Source: Marine Group I thaumarchaeote SCGC AAA799-O18 (GTDB taxonomy: Archaea > Thermoproteota > Nitrososphaeria > Nitrososphaerales > Nitrosopumilaceae). From it: DNA of 64,000 bases. The DNA lies in assembly GCA_000746705.1 (NCBI GenBank), contig JOTC01000001.1:5327-69326 (forward strand). Direction: 5' to 3'. The position numbers and the translations under genes were made by a program. The notes under the pieces are model-generated. The model made no database searches, was not told the origin of the DNA, and saw nothing but the letters and a program-made list of their open reading frames with translations. Below are positions 8,708 to 17,842 of this stretch, piece by piece (positions within the stretch are counted from its first letter, which is position 1; each line of letters begins with the position of its first letter).

Positions 8708-10529
8708 CTATAGGTTCCTCCACAATCATTTTCTTATAATCTGGTTCTTTCTTTTTGCCAGCTAACTCTGTACAAAATTGCGCTATCAATGGAATATATT
8801 TTGAGTAAAGGTTCTTCCTCCTTATTGCAGCCTCAGCTTGCCCTCTTTTAGACATGAATGATGATAATTTTCTAGACAGGGATAGTAATGCTAGCCTTAA
8901 TTCACGTTCAATTTCAGGTCTGTCCGCTACGTTTTCTTTTCCTACTGTTTTGTATGGAACTCTTGTAGAACAAATATGTGATACTATCACTAACGGTGGA
9001 TCACCCTTTATCTTATAACGTGTCCAATCAGTCTCATTCACAACCTTCAGAACTACATCACTTCCCTCATCATAAAGAAGTGGTATTCTATTAGCAAATC
9101 GATAAACTTTCATTCCATGGCTAGTAATTTTGCCTCCATATGCTATTCCCATCTCTATTATGAATGGGAATCCTGAATAAGCAGAAGCACCACGTTGTAC
9201 AACTGCAAGAAAATCTGGTTCAAAGAATCTCTCCATGCCTTTTTCTAGTGGAGATTCGCCTAGTGGAGCCAAACAACTTGGATCAGGTGCCAAAAACTCA
9301 TCAAATGATTGTAGTCCATCAGTAAGTTTTACAAGCTCCTGGTTTGTCATAGTACCAATCCTATGTTCAGGCTTAAACTTTGCAAATTCAGCAAACTTTA
9401 AAGCTGTGGTTGGTCCTACCCTTTGGAAACGTTTAGTCAAAAATGAAGTCAGTGTTTCTCCTTGTACTGTGTTTGCCAGTTGTTTATAGTAAAAACTTTC
9501 AGGATTCATATCAACAGAAACAGATTGTGATTCTCCGAAGTCCCAGTAGGTTAATTTCTTGTTTGCTATATCAATTTCTTCAATGGTAGTCTTACTTAAT
9601 TTTTCAAAATCCATTTTTAAAAACGACATCAAAGATATGACTATACGAATAGGTCGTGTCAAAGTTTTCCATTTTTTTTGTGCCTTATCCATTATTTCTG
9701 AGTAGCCAAGATTTTTGTTGGCTAATCCCAGCTCTTTTCTAACTTTTGAAATCATATTGTCATCAACCACTGGAATTTGATAATGAGTATCTAACAACAT
9801 TCGTCTAATTGTTTCAACGTCAATTCCATGTGGATGAGGTCTGATGATTGTTGGTGAGGGTGGCATTGTTCTGATAACTTTCGTATACCTATACTTGTCA
9901 CCTTTTGGATCATCAAAAGTGATTGTTGCATACGGTGTTATCAGTGAGGTTTGATACACATAATCACGTATTTTTGAACCCGCTTTTGAGTAATCACCCT
10001 CTAAACGTATACTAAGTGACAGTCCAGCTTTTGTGACTTCTTTTGTTTCATGTTTTAGTATTACGGGTTTATTCTTCTGTATATCCAACAACATTTCATA
10101 CTCATCTTGAATTTTTCCATCTGTGCTGCTTCTCACGATTAAGGGCTTGTTTGTTGTAATTTGGCCGTAAAGAATTGCCATTGTAGCGCCTAACCCAAAC
10201 ATTCCCCTTGCCTGCTTTAAACCAAATTTTGAACCATACAAGACTGTACCAAATGCCAAAGGAACGTGTTTAGATTCAATGCCAGGACCGTTATCTTTTA
10301 CACTCAAAATGTATTGTTTTGGGTCAGGTTTTTCTGCATCAACCGCCTTTATTGACATGTGAACATCAGGTAAAATTCCTTTTTCATCACATGCGTCAAG
10401 AGAATTTTCAACGAACTCACGAACTGCAGTATAAAGCGACCTTGATGGGTTACTAAAACCTGCAAGGTCTCTATTACGATAAAAAAATTCACTTGGGGAA
10501 ATTTGGCTAAAAGACTCTTTAGAAGACAT
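8691..10529 (-). CDS. top6B: DNA topoisomerase VI subunit B
   Basis: A 612-residue GHKL ATPase subunit. Bergerat-fold motifs are clear: FVENSLDACDE (N box), KDNGPGI (G1) and GMFGLGATM (G2). A helix-two-turn-helix and the transducer domain follow. ATP binding dimerises the B subunits and drives strand passage through the A2 gate. The ATG at 10529 overlaps the upstream KH-domain gene by 11 bp. The order KH protein, Top6B, Top6A with overlaps implies a single transcript with rio1 upstream. Confidence 0.96.
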   Translation of the reverse strand: MSSKESFSQISPSEFFYRNRDLAGFSNPSRSLYTAVREFVENSLDACDEKGILPDVHMSIKAVDAEKPDPKQYILSVKDNGPGIESKHVPLAFGTVLYGSKFGLKQARGMFGLGATMAILYGQITTNKPLIVRSSTDGKIQDEYEMLLDIQKNKPVILKHETKEVTKAGLSLSIRLEGDYSKAGSKIRDYVYQTSLITPYATITFDDPKGDKYRYTKVIRTMPPSPTIIRPHPHGIDVETIRRMLLDTHYQIPVVDDNMISKVRKELGLANKNLGYSEIMDKAQKKWKTLTRPIRIVISLMSFLKMDFEKLSKTTIEEIDIANKKLTYWDFGESQSVSVDMNPESFYYKQLANTVQGETLTSFLTKRFQRVGPTTALKFAEFAKFKPEHRIGTMTNQELVKLTDGLQSFDEFLAPDPSCLAPLGESPLEKGMERFFEPDFLAVVQRGASAYSGFPFIIEMGIAYGGKITSHGMKVYRFANRIPLLYDEGSDVVLKVVNETDWTRYKIKGDPPLVIVSHICSTRVPYKTVGKENVADRPEIERELRLALLSLSRKLSSFMSKRGQAEAAIRRKNLYSKYIPLIAQFCTELAGKKKEPDYKKMIVEEPIVEEKV

Positions 10530-11088
10530 CCTGATTTTCCCATAATTGTAATTTTTCTAGTTTTTCACGCCGCCTTACAGCTTCTAACTTGTTATAAACA
10601 GAACCATGCATACTTCCACTTGAAAGAGATGAAATTGCATCAATGACGTTTTTTAACCTGTTGGGTGATCCGATAATGGAAACAGTTTTCCCGTAAATAG
10701 AAATTGATGTGTTAGTAAGATTTTCCATGTTTATGCGTGCTTTGCCCTTTTCTCCAATAATACGTCCTTTTATCCGTTCTATCTGATCTGTAGATTTTCC
10801 AACAAACTCTTGCAAATTGATAACATGTAAAACATGGTCTTCCTTCAGTAGCGTCATAGCTTTGTTTGGTGAAAATCCACGACCTATAGCTGTAATAATT
10901 TCCATAGCCTTGAATGGTTGAATATCAGTTATACTTCCAGCACTATGAATATGAATTTCGCCAGAATCACTATCAATTTCTAACGATACTGAGCATTTTT
11001 TTTCAATTTCAGATTTGATATTTCCAGACTTGCCAATTAAAACTCCTATTCGGTCTTCTGGTATTCTTATTAATTTTTCAAAGCTCAT
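10519..11088 (-). CDS. KH-domain RNA-binding protein, Pno1/Dim2-like
   Basis: A 189-residue protein with two KH modules. The first contains the GxxG loop as LIGKSGNIK near residues 17-25; the second has IIGEKGKARINMENLTN near 90-106. This two-KH arrangement is that of archaeal homologues of Pno1/Dim2, which binds the 3' end of small-subunit rRNA during maturation. Position next to a Rio1-type kinase and close to aIF1A supports that role, since both act in late 40S/30S assembly. It overlaps rio1 by 11 bp. Confidence 0.88.
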   Translation of the reverse strand: MSFEKLIRIPEDRIGVLIGKSGNIKSEIEKKCSVSLEIDSDSGEIHIHSAGSITDIQPFKAMEIITAIGRGFSPNKAMTLLKEDHVLHVINLQEFVGKSTDQIERIKGRIIGEKGKARINMENLTNTSISIYGKTVSIIGSPNRLKNVIDAISSLSSGSMHGSVYNKLEAVRRREKLEKLQLWENQDVF

Positions 11089-11869
11089 TTGTTATTCTGT
11101 TAAATACATCAATTGGATTTTCTACAGTTAGCCCCCTTTTTACAAAGAACTTTGAGATATTATTAATGTCTCTTTTAAGAAGTTCTTTGGCGTTTGGATG
11201 TTCTAAATCTATGGCTGATCCCATATCAAAGAGAATTAAGCCTTTATTAGTTTTGAAGATATTGTACTCTGAAAAGTCACAATGAACAAGATTTGCTTGT
11301 TTGTAAAGTTGCTTAATTAAGGACATGGCTGATTTGTAGTCTTTTTCGTTAATTTGTGATTGAACAAGAGTTTTTGTTGGTACGCCTTTTTTTCCAATAA
11401 ATTCCATAGCAAGTACATTTTTTTTTACAGTTATTGGTTTTACAACTGAAATACCGTTTTCAATAGAATGAATTAGATTTTTATATTCTTTTTTTGCCCA
11501 TAGATAAACCAAACTTCTTGTATTTTTTTTTATTCTAGAAAATCGAGGGTCACCTTCAATGTATATAGAGCGTTTTTTAAAACTTGAAGTTGAAGTAAGG
11601 TAAACTTTTAGTGCAATATCATGCTTATCTGGGGACATTCCCCAAAATACTACTGATTCCTTTCCAGCACTAACAATTCCATTAACATAAGAAATTATTT
11701 TAGTACGTATCATATCATGGAGTATCATGACAGTTGATTTATCTAATACTTCATTAACTGTTTTATTTTTTTTGAATCCATCAGATAGAAAATGTTTTTT
11801 TATTTTTGAGAAATCGTTTGCATTTAAAAACAGTTCTTCGTTTTCAAAGTTCTCAGAAAATGATGTCAT
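11078..11869 (-). CDS. rio1: RIO1-type serine protein kinase
   Basis: A 263-residue RIO kinase. The nucleotide loop is GKESVVFWG, the catalytic loop VHCDFSEYNIF and the metal-binding loop LFDMGSAIDLEHPNA, matching Rio1 rather than Rio2. In archaea and eukaryotes Rio1 acts as an ATPase switch in maturation of the small ribosomal subunit. It is first in the run rio1, KH protein, top6B, top6A, with each start overlapping the previous gene. A short gap separates it from aIF1A upstream. Confidence 0.94.
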   Translation of the reverse strand: MTSFSENFENEELFLNANDFSKIKKHFLSDGFKKNKTVNEVLDKSTVMILHDMIRTKIISYVNGIVSAGKESVVFWGMSPDKHDIALKVYLTSTSSFKKRSIYIEGDPRFSRIKKNTRSLVYLWAKKEYKNLIHSIENGISVVKPITVKKNVLAMEFIGKKGVPTKTLVQSQINEKDYKSAMSLIKQLYKQANLVHCDFSEYNIFKTNKGLILFDMGSAIDLEHPNAKELLKRDINNISKFFVKRGLTVENPIDVFNRITNEL

Positions 11870-11895
11870 TTAATACCAAACAGAAGACAAAATAT

Positions 11896-12207
11896 TCAGA
11901 AATCTTTTGGGATGTGTTTATTATCTTTTAGCCAATCCACTTGGCTCAATGTAAATCGCCATATAATGTCACCCCTCTCAGTTGCTTTAAAATCCCATGG
12001 TGCTATTATAACAATATCATTATCACGAATCCAAATTCTTCGTTTTAGTTTTCCACGAATTCTGCCACGTCGGGTAATATCATCTGTACATTTAACTAAC
12101 ACTTGATCACTACCGAGTAATTTAATCACCCTTCCAAGTAGTTCTCCCTCTTCTGGTAATCTGATTTCTTTTAATGCACTTTCGTTTAAGACTTTGCGCT
12201 TACCCAC
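11896..12207 (-). CDS. eif1A: Translation initiation factor aIF1A
   Basis: A 103-residue S1/OB-fold protein: LPEEGELLGRVIKLLGSDQVLVKC, GRIRGKLKRRIWIRDNDIVIIAPWDF. It binds the A site of the small subunit and stabilises initiator-tRNA and mRNA scanning or placement. The highly basic segment and length are those of archaeal aIF1A. It lies in a translation block with DUF424 and aIF2-beta on the same strand. Confidence 0.96.
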   Translation of the reverse strand: MGKRKVLNESALKEIRLPEEGELLGRVIKLLGSDQVLVKCTDDITRRGRIRGKLKRRIWIRDNDIVIIAPWDFKATERGDIIWRFTLSQVDWLKDNKHIPKDF

Positions 12208-12245
12208 GAAAGAAACTATAAATTTTTGTATATAATTGTGGTGTT

Positions 12246-12539
12246 TTACATTTTGAAAACAATCAGAAAAGGAATTCCATCAATTTCTTTAACTCCATCT
12301 TGTGATCCTACTCCTATACTAACCGACAGAGAAATTATCTCTTTTCCAACCATATTGATGTTATCACATTTCCTCAACAAGTTTTCTGCCTCATCTTTTT
12401 CAACTATTCTTTCTCCATAATACGACTCGCTAATTTTAATAGAAAATTTATCACGGATAAGAGTCCTACCTAACAGGTTGGAATCACAAATATTCAGCAG
12501 TTGTGTATTACTGTGATTAATCAAACGTGCAGAAAACAT
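12246..12539 (-). CDS. DUF424 family protein
   Basis: A 97-residue protein with the DUF424 signature: an N-terminal MFSARL strand, NICDSNLLGRTL, YYGERIVEKDEAENLLRKC and GKEIISLSVSIGVG. The family is restricted to archaea and is usually next to aIF2-beta or other translation genes, as here: its ATG overlaps the aIF2-beta stop by one base. Its biochemical role is not established; the linkage suggests a role in translation. Confidence 0.88.
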   Translation of the reverse strand: MFSARLINHSNTQLLNICDSNLLGRTLIRDKFSIKISESYYGERIVEKDEAENLLRKCDNINMVGKEIISLSVSIGVGSQDGVKEIDGIPFLIVFKM

Positions 12540-12961
12540 TATGCATATTTGCCCTTAATAGTAGATTTTGCTCCACATGCCTCACAAATAAGAAAAGATA
12601 TTCGCTTTTCCTTTTCAATTTTTGTATCTGGGCTTTTACAAGTTGGGCATTCAATGTAATCACTAACATAAATTTTGAGCAACCGCGTAAAATCATCAGG
12701 ATCTCTTTTTCCAACAAACATTGCAGAATCACCAATTCTTTCCGCGGGAACTGCAAATTCTTTTGATAAATATTGCAGTAATTTAGTAGAATCACGACGC
12801 AGCATTTTTGGAAATTCAGCAAAATTTCGAAAGAAAGTTCTTTGACCTTCCCACATAACGTCTACAGGCGGAAGTTCAAATCTTGTATCAGTAGAATCAG
12901 AAGTTTTAGACAAGTTTTTTTCAATTCTTTTTAACAGCTTTTCATAATCACTCTTTACCAT
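12539..12961 (-). CDS. eif2b: Translation initiation factor aIF2 subunit beta
   Basis: A 140-residue protein with the aIF2-beta layout: N-terminal helix that contacts the gamma subunit, central alpha/beta domain (RTFFRNFAEFPKMLRRD), and C-terminal zinc finger CPTCKSPDTKIEK...CEACGA. The heterotrimer delivers initiator Met-tRNA to the small subunit. The gene begins the aIF2-beta, DUF424 pair. Confidence 0.96.
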   Translation of the reverse strand: MVKSDYEKLLKRIEKNLSKTSDSTDTRFELPPVDVMWEGQRTFFRNFAEFPKMLRRDSTKLLQYLSKEFAVPAERIGDSAMFVGKRDPDDFTRLLKIYVSDYIECPTCKSPDTKIEKEKRISFLICEACGAKSTIKGKYA

Positions 12962-13015
12962 TAAGATGAAAAACTCTAGTTCCCCTATATGGATTTAAGG
13001 GAAAAAGTAAATGTA

Positions 13016-13159
13016 TTAAGGCTTACCTATACGGAAAACATTAGTTCCACATTCTGGACAAACACCTTTTACAGCTGGTCTGCCATTTTTTAGTTTAGTT
13101 TCTTGTGGGTTTTTAATTTCCCTTTTCTCTCTACATTTTACGCAATATGCAGTTGTCAT
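13016..13159 (-). CDS. Small zinc-ribbon protein, DUF5679-like, 47 aa
   Basis: ATG at 13159, stop TAA at 13016. The peptide reads MTTAYCVKCREKREIKNP at its start and contains a second pair in GVCPECGTNVFRIGK. The two CxxC pairs and the KNGRPAVKG stretch between them match the small DUF5679 zinc-ribbon proteins common in archaea and some bacteria, some annotated as DNA-binding. It lies 54 bp upstream of aIF2-beta on the same strand. Confidence 0.8.
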   Translation of the reverse strand: MTTAYCVKCREKREIKNPQETKLKNGRPAVKGVCPECGTNVFRIGKP

Positions 13160-13351
13160 TCTAACATTTGATAAACCAAGTCGTATTTAGGAAGATGCTG
13201 TAAAAATTTTTTAACTAGAGACTATATACACGTATGATTTTTTGGGTCGTAATTTGATCATATATAAAATATTATGGTAAAAATTGACATTCTTAGATTT
13301 ATCATGCTCTAAGTAATAATTAATTTTTTTAAATTGCTCCAAATAAAGGAC

Positions 13352-13367
13352 TTGTTATAAATAACAA
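13352..13367. promoter_or_regulatory. 16-bp palindrome over the TATA box of the 13385 gene
   Basis: TTGTTAT-AA-ATAACAA is a perfect inverted repeat. Its centre, ttataaata, is a good TATA box about 26 bp upstream of the ATG at 13385, which suits a leaderless transcript. Part of the symmetry comes from the AT-rich box itself, so an operator function is only a possibility. Confidence 0.4.
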
Positions 13368-13384
13368 ATTTTTATATTTTTTAT

Positions 13385-13882
13385 ATGGGATCGAAAAAAG
13401 GTATTGGAATAACTATAGCTATTCTAGTTGGTGTTGTAGCAGCTAGTTTTCTGGTTTATCTGATTCCGGAGAATACTGAGATGAAATTTGTTGTATCAGA
13501 TTTTGAAAAGAATCTAGATGATGTCGATGAAAGAACCTCAATGTTATCAACAGGTATTGAAAAATCATTTGATGATTTGATTAATCATAAATTATCCCCC
13601 GAAGAATACTTTATTACTGCAGGAGTTACTCAGTCACAAGTAAATTCATTAATAATTGAACTGACTTTAAGTAATCCACCACAAGAATGGGCAGCGAGTT
13701 ATAAAACTTATGCTGATGCATTGAAAATTCTAAACGAGCAAATTAGGGAATCAGTCGTTGTTGCAAATTTGATGAAAGACGATAATAATTCAGATTCTAT
13801 TAATGAAATAATTTCTAAAATTTATGAATTAAGGGCAGAGTTACTGAACCTCATTGAAAAATCAGATAATTTGAGACCGTGA
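13385..13882 (+). CDS. Membrane-anchored helical protein, 165 aa
   Basis: One N-terminal transmembrane helix (about residues 7-27, GIGITIAILVGVVAASFLVYLI) follows a short basic start (MGSKKG), so the rest probably faces outside. The outer part is acidic and mostly helical (ERTSMLSTGIEKSFDDLI, EQIRESVVVANLM). No recognised domain or cysteine. The start is supported by the TATA box 26 bp upstream. About 225 bp on its upstream side (13160-13384) holds no gene that I can see beyond this promoter. Confidence 0.7.
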   Translation: MGSKKGIGITIAILVGVVAASFLVYLIPENTEMKFVVSDFEKNLDDVDERTSMLSTGIEKSFDDLINHKLSPEEYFITAGVTQSQVNSLIIELTLSNPPQEWAASYKTYADALKILNEQIRESVVVANLMKDDNNSDSINEIISKIYELRAELLNLIEKSDNLRP

Positions 13883-13958
13883 AACACAGTCATAAATACT
13901 AGTAATAATATTCAGAATAGTGGGAAATATTAAAAACTAATTTTTGTATAATATCGTA

Positions 13959-15086
13959 ATGCCTCAAAGTAAGCTCAAAAGGGATATTGAAGCCTCGGTT
14001 GCCACCAATTTACTGGTTATTTGTGTAGACAGAGATGATGATGTAGGAAAAAAGGCTGGAATTTCAACTCCTGTGGTTGGAAGAAATGCTTGTATCGAAG
14101 CAGCTCAAAGACTGGCGCTGGAAGATCCTGAAGATGCGGACTCTAATGCAATATTTTCTGCAATAAAAACATATGAAGACTTGATTAGCGATGGTTACAA
14201 AGCTGAGGTAATTACAGTAGCTGGTGTGGAAAGTAGAAGTGTACAAGGAGATGAAAAAATTGCTTCAGAAATCAAATCAGTATTAAAGAAATTTTCTGCA
14301 GACGGAGCTGTGATAGTTTCTGATGGTGAAGATGACGAAATGGTTATTCCTATTATTCAAAATGTAATTCCTGTTGTATCAGTACAAAGAGTGGTTATGA
14401 AAGTTAGTAGAACGATTGAGCATTCCTATGCGTTATTTGGTAAATTCCTAAAAATGGTAGTATATGATCCAAGATATTCAAAGTTCTTTTTAGGCGTACC
14501 GGGAATTTTGTTATTGATTGGTGGAGTTGGTGCTGTTACTGGATACACAGCCGAAATTTTTGCCGTACTAGTTAGTATTCTTGGTGGTGCATTCTTGATC
14601 AGAGCATTTGATATTGATAAAGCATGGTCTAACTGGGCTAAGCCTACGCCAGAAGGATTTATTCGACTGTTTACACTAATCACTGGACTGATTTTAATAG
14701 CTGGATCAATACCTGCCGGTATAACTAGTGTTGATGTAGAAAATCTTTCTGCTGATCTAGGAATTGTTAACATTATCACTGACAATATTGTTATGGGGCA
14801 ATTCGTTTCTGGCATGATTCCATTTTTGTGGATCGGTATTGGAACAATATTTGTAGGAATTCTGTTTAACAATTGGTTAAACAGAAAATTAAGACATATC
14901 AGTGATATTCTTAGAATAATTGTCCTAGTTTCTCTATATCCAACTGTATACCAGTTTACAAACATCCTGAGATTTGACGAAAGTTCGTTTTCCTTAATCT
15001 TACCTTTAATAGCAGGTTTTGGAGTAACAGCTGCATCTGCAACTCTCTTGATACGTAGATATAGAAAAAAGAAAGACAACCAATAA
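13959..15086 (+). CDS. DUF373 family membrane protein
   Basis: I start at ATG 13959 (MPQSKLKRDIEASVATNLLV), rather than the in-frame upstream start at 13944. The soluble N-terminal half (VICVDRDDDVGKKAGISTPVVGR, VIVSDGEDDEMVIP) is the DUF373 alpha/beta domain with many acidic residues. The C-terminal half has about five or six transmembrane helices and ends RRYRKKKDNQ. DUF373 is an archaeal family of unknown function. It lies upstream of the cis-prenyltransferase gene on the same strand. Confidence 0.85.
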   Translation: MPQSKLKRDIEASVATNLLVICVDRDDDVGKKAGISTPVVGRNACIEAAQRLALEDPEDADSNAIFSAIKTYEDLISDGYKAEVITVAGVESRSVQGDEKIASEIKSVLKKFSADGAVIVSDGEDDEMVIPIIQNVIPVVSVQRVVMKVSRTIEHSYALFGKFLKMVVYDPRYSKFFLGVPGILLLIGGVGAVTGYTAEIFAVLVSILGGAFLIRAFDIDKAWSNWAKPTPEGFIRLFTLITGLILIAGSIPAGITSVDVENLSADLGIVNIITDNIVMGQFVSGMIPFLWIGIGTIFVGILFNNWLNRKLRHISDILRIIVLVSLYPTVYQFTNILRFDESSFSLILPLIAGFGVTAASATLLIRRYRKKKDNQ

Positions 15087-15177
15087 TCAGAATAATAAAA
15101 CTCTTTCTTTTTGACTAGAATCTTTTTGCAATAACACATATCTGTATCTTTCTAATCTAAAATATAGAATATGGTGA

Positions 15178-15975
15178 GTGAATATTAACGGTATATTAGA
15201 TATTGCATTGAATATATCTGGACTCTATAGATTCTATGCTAAAAGACTAGAAAAAGAAGTTGTGAATGGTGATAGACCTAACCATATAGCCATAGTGTTA
15301 GACGGCAACCGTAGATGGGCAAAACGAAATTTGGTTATGCGAGAACATGGTCATTTTAAGGGTGCTGATACAGTTGAAGACCTTCTTGACTGGTGTGAAG
15401 AATTTGATATAAAAATTATAACTTTGTATGTTCTGTCAGCTGAAAATCTGGATCGAAAAAATGAAGAACTTGATTATATTTATGATTTAATCAAAACGAG
15501 ATTAGAGAAACTCTACAATGATCCTAGAATTCACAAAAACGAAATGAGAGTCAAAGCAATAGGACGAATTGAACTGTTACCAGATTCGATAAAAGATGTA
15601 CTATCAAGATTGGATAATGCTACAAAGGACTACAGTAATCATTTTCTCAATATTGCGATTGCATATGGTGGTCAGAATGAACTAGTTGATGCGGTTAAAA
15701 AGATTGGCACTAAGATAAAAGAAGGCAAACTAGATACAAATGACATTAACAAAGATATAATTGAAGAAAATTTGTATACTTCCCATCTTCCTCAACCGTC
15801 AGCTGATATGATTTTAAGAACATCTGGAGAAAAAAGAATGAGCGGATTTTTGATGTGGCAAAGCGCATATAGTGAATTGGTTTTTCTGGATATTTTTTGG
15901 CCAGAATTTAGAAAAATTGATCTTATGCGGGCTATACGCACATTTCAGAAAAGAAAAAGACGTGTAGGAAAATAA
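15178..15975 (+). CDS. uppS: cis-Prenyltransferase (polyprenyl diphosphate synthase, UppS family)
   Basis: A 265-residue enzyme starting at GTG 15178. The catalytic Asp lies in IVLDGNRRWAKR near residue 41. Other family motifs are LYVLSAENL, IAYGGQNELVDAV and the C-terminal MILRTSGEKRMSGFLMWQSAYSEL and FWPEF. It adds isopentenyl units in cis to make the long polyprenyl carrier lipid used in archaeal N-glycosylation. Length and motif order are normal. Confidence 0.95.
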   Translation: MNINGILDIALNISGLYRFYAKRLEKEVVNGDRPNHIAIVLDGNRRWAKRNLVMREHGHFKGADTVEDLLDWCEEFDIKIITLYVLSAENLDRKNEELDYIYDLIKTRLEKLYNDPRIHKNEMRVKAIGRIELLPDSIKDVLSRLDNATKDYSNHFLNIAIAYGGQNELVDAVKKIGTKIKEGKLDTNDINKDIIEENLYTSHLPQPSADMILRTSGEKRMSGFLMWQSAYSELVFLDIFWPEFRKIDLMRAIRTFQKRKRRVGK

Positions 15976-16005
15976 CATAATAAACTAAGACAAACTCTTC
16001 AATCC

Positions 16006-16425
16006 ATGATAAATGAAATATCTGCCGGTATAGTTTTTGTCCAAAATATTTTAGGTGAAAACAAATTTCTACTGCTAAATTATCCTCAAGGACATTGGGA
16101 TTTTGTGAAAGGAAAAATCGAAAAAAATGAGGAACTATATGAAACTGCAAGAAGAGAGGCAAAAGAAGAGACTGGTATTACCGATTTTCAATTCATTGAT
16201 GGCTTTGAAGAATATGTAGAATATGATTTTTGGTTTAAAAACGAAAAAATTCATAAAAAGGTTATCTTTTTTCTAGCAAAAACAGATACAAAAAAAATAA
16301 CGTTATCTAATGAACATTTTGATTATATTTGGTTAGTTTACAATGACGCTTTGCAAAAAATTACATATGAGAATGCTAAAAATGTGTTATCAAAAGCAAA
16401 CAAATTCTTGTTAAACACAAGATAA
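16006..16425 (+). CDS. NUDIX hydrolase, diadenosine-tetraphosphatase-like
   Basis: A 139-residue NUDIX protein. The Nudix box begins at the glycine of GKIEKNEELYETARREAKEE and runs on to TGI (about residues 36-58), fully intact. The preceding YPQGHWDFVKG and short length match asymmetric Ap4A hydrolases. It would cleave dinucleoside polyphosphates or related NDP-X compounds. Its 3' end overlaps convergent pyrF by 15 bp. Confidence 0.85.
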   Translation: MINEISAGIVFVQNILGENKFLLLNYPQGHWDFVKGKIEKNEELYETARREAKEETGITDFQFIDGFEEYVEYDFWFKNEKIHKKVIFFLAKTDTKKITLSNEHFDYIWLVYNDALQKITYENAKNVLSKANKFLLNTR

Positions 16426-17151
16426 CTGTAATTGTTTTACTGTATTTACAGGATCTTTTGAATTAAGAATTGTTCTTCCCACAATTAAAAAATCACTGCC
16501 ATTAGAAATAGTCTCTTTTGCTTTTCCCCCCTGTGTTCCAATACCAGGTGAATAAATATTCAATTTTTTACCAGTAATTTTTTTGCAGTTGCTTATAATT
16601 CTTGGAAAAGTTGCACCAACAATTATCCCATCCGCTTTGCTGGATATGGCCCACTTTAGGAATAATTGGTATAATGGTTTAGTTTTAGAATTATTTGAGG
16701 ATTTTACATTTATGTTGTAAGATGTTTTAGCTTCAGGCGCACTCATATGACATAATGCAATTACACCCTTATCCTGCCTATGTGCAACAGTAACAATTTT
16801 TTTTAGACTTTCAAGACCCATGATTGGATTAACGATAACAGCATCAAATCCAAAACTCCACAGTGCATTTGTGGCTATTTCATTTGTGTTACCTATATCA
16901 TTTAGCTTAACATCAGCTATTGTTTGGAGTCCATATTGATGCGCAGTTTTATTAATTCTAGCAATTTCTTTTTTTCCTAATGGCAAAAGCAGATGGAAGT
17001 TTAGTTTTATTGCACATAGATACTTGTGCAATGTTTTGATGTTTCGGATTGTGTGTGGAACAAGTTTCTCATCTAGTGTATCATAATCATTAGCAAGAAT
17101 AATTCTACTTTGCGTAGAAGATTTGTGAATTCTAGTTTTGAATTTGGTCAT
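16411..17151 (-). CDS. pyrF: Orotidine 5'-phosphate decarboxylase
   Basis: A 246-residue TIM-barrel enzyme. The substrate aspartate is in ILANDYD, the catalytic tetrad DxKxxD is in IADVKLNDIGNT, and the phosphate-binding GIGTQGG and FLIVGRTI follow near the end. It converts OMP to UMP, the last pyrimidine step. The 5' end overlaps the upstream hypothetical gene by 20 bp, so the two are co-transcribed. Confidence 0.92.
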   Translation of the reverse strand: MTKFKTRIHKSSTQSRIILANDYDTLDEKLVPHTIRNIKTLHKYLCAIKLNFHLLLPLGKKEIARINKTAHQYGLQTIADVKLNDIGNTNEIATNALWSFGFDAVIVNPIMGLESLKKIVTVAHRQDKGVIALCHMSAPEAKTSYNINVKSSNNSKTKPLYQLFLKWAISSKADGIIVGATFPRIISNCKKITGKKLNIYSPGIGTQGGKAKETISNGSDFLIVGRTILNSKDPVNTVKQLQLSCV

Positions 17152-17797
17152 AATTGACCAGTGGATGTGTCTCGTGTAGTTTAACTATTTTGATATAAGA
17201 ATAACCATGTTCGGTAGTATTAGCTACAAAAACAGGCTGTGATGCATTAGTTGTTGTATACTTTAAAAACGGTTTATTTGGTTCTTCGTTTAGTGATACA
17301 TAACAGTAATATGAATCGCCATCCTCATTGAAGTTCAGAAATACACCAATCAACCATTTTCCTTTAAATGGAAATGAAAATAGAGGAAATGGTGCTTCCT
17401 CAAAACCATAACTAAGTTTTGCTAGGCTTCCCAAATCTTCGAATTCAATTGGTTGATATTTTTCAGTTTTGTTATTAGGTAATGCTTGAAGAGACTGTGG
17501 TAACGATTTAATTTTTACAATTGGTGAATAAAGTTTTGAATTATCAATAGTACAATCAACCATTAAAGACTCTTCTCTACCTGATTTGAAACCATAGCTA
17601 AGAAAATGACCAAATTTTTCAATGGGTGTATAGTAAATAACAGGACTTTCTTTAAGCATATCCATCTGCACTGAAAGTACTTTCTTGCCATTATGCTCAT
17701 GAAGAAATGATACCCTAGTAGATCTTTCTAACGCACAAACTAGTCTGCCGAATTCTAAAGGTGAGTTTACCTCAATATAGTTTGGAAATTTATTCAC
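17132..17797 (-). CDS. Conserved hypothetical protein, 221 aa
   Basis: A soluble, beta-rich protein (starts MNKFPNYIEVNSPLEFGRLV) with many aromatic residues and no signal peptide, membrane helix, cysteine cluster or known motif. I do not recognise the family. The 20-bp overlap with pyrF suggests translational coupling, but nothing visible ties it to pyrimidine synthesis. Confidence 0.7.
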   Translation of the reverse strand: MNKFPNYIEVNSPLEFGRLVCALERSTRVSFLHEHNGKKVLSVQMDMLKESPVIYYTPIEKFGHFLSYGFKSGREESLMVDCTIDNSKLYSPIVKIKSLPQSLQALPNNKTEKYQPIEFEDLGSLAKLSYGFEEAPFPLFSFPFKGKWLIGVFLNFNEDGDSYYCYVSLNEEPNKPFLKYTTTNASQPVFVANTTEHGYSYIKIVKLHETHPLVNYDQIQN

Positions 17798-17842
17798 AAA
17801 AAATTAAGGATAGATACCAAATTAAAGTATAACCGAAAATGA

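Noticed and set aside
12517..12822. 101-codon frame overlapping aIF2-beta and DUF424
   Set aside because: Same strand, different frame, inside two recognised genes.
13160..13384. Possible non-coding RNA in the 225-bp gap
   Set aside because: No stable hairpin, tRNA-like, SRP or RNase P motif is visible; only promoter-like AT-rich sequence.
14426..15139. 237-codon open frame opposite the DUF373 gene
   Set aside because: It is antisense to a well-supported membrane protein; the sequence is low in conserved features and reads as the complement of hydrophobic codons.
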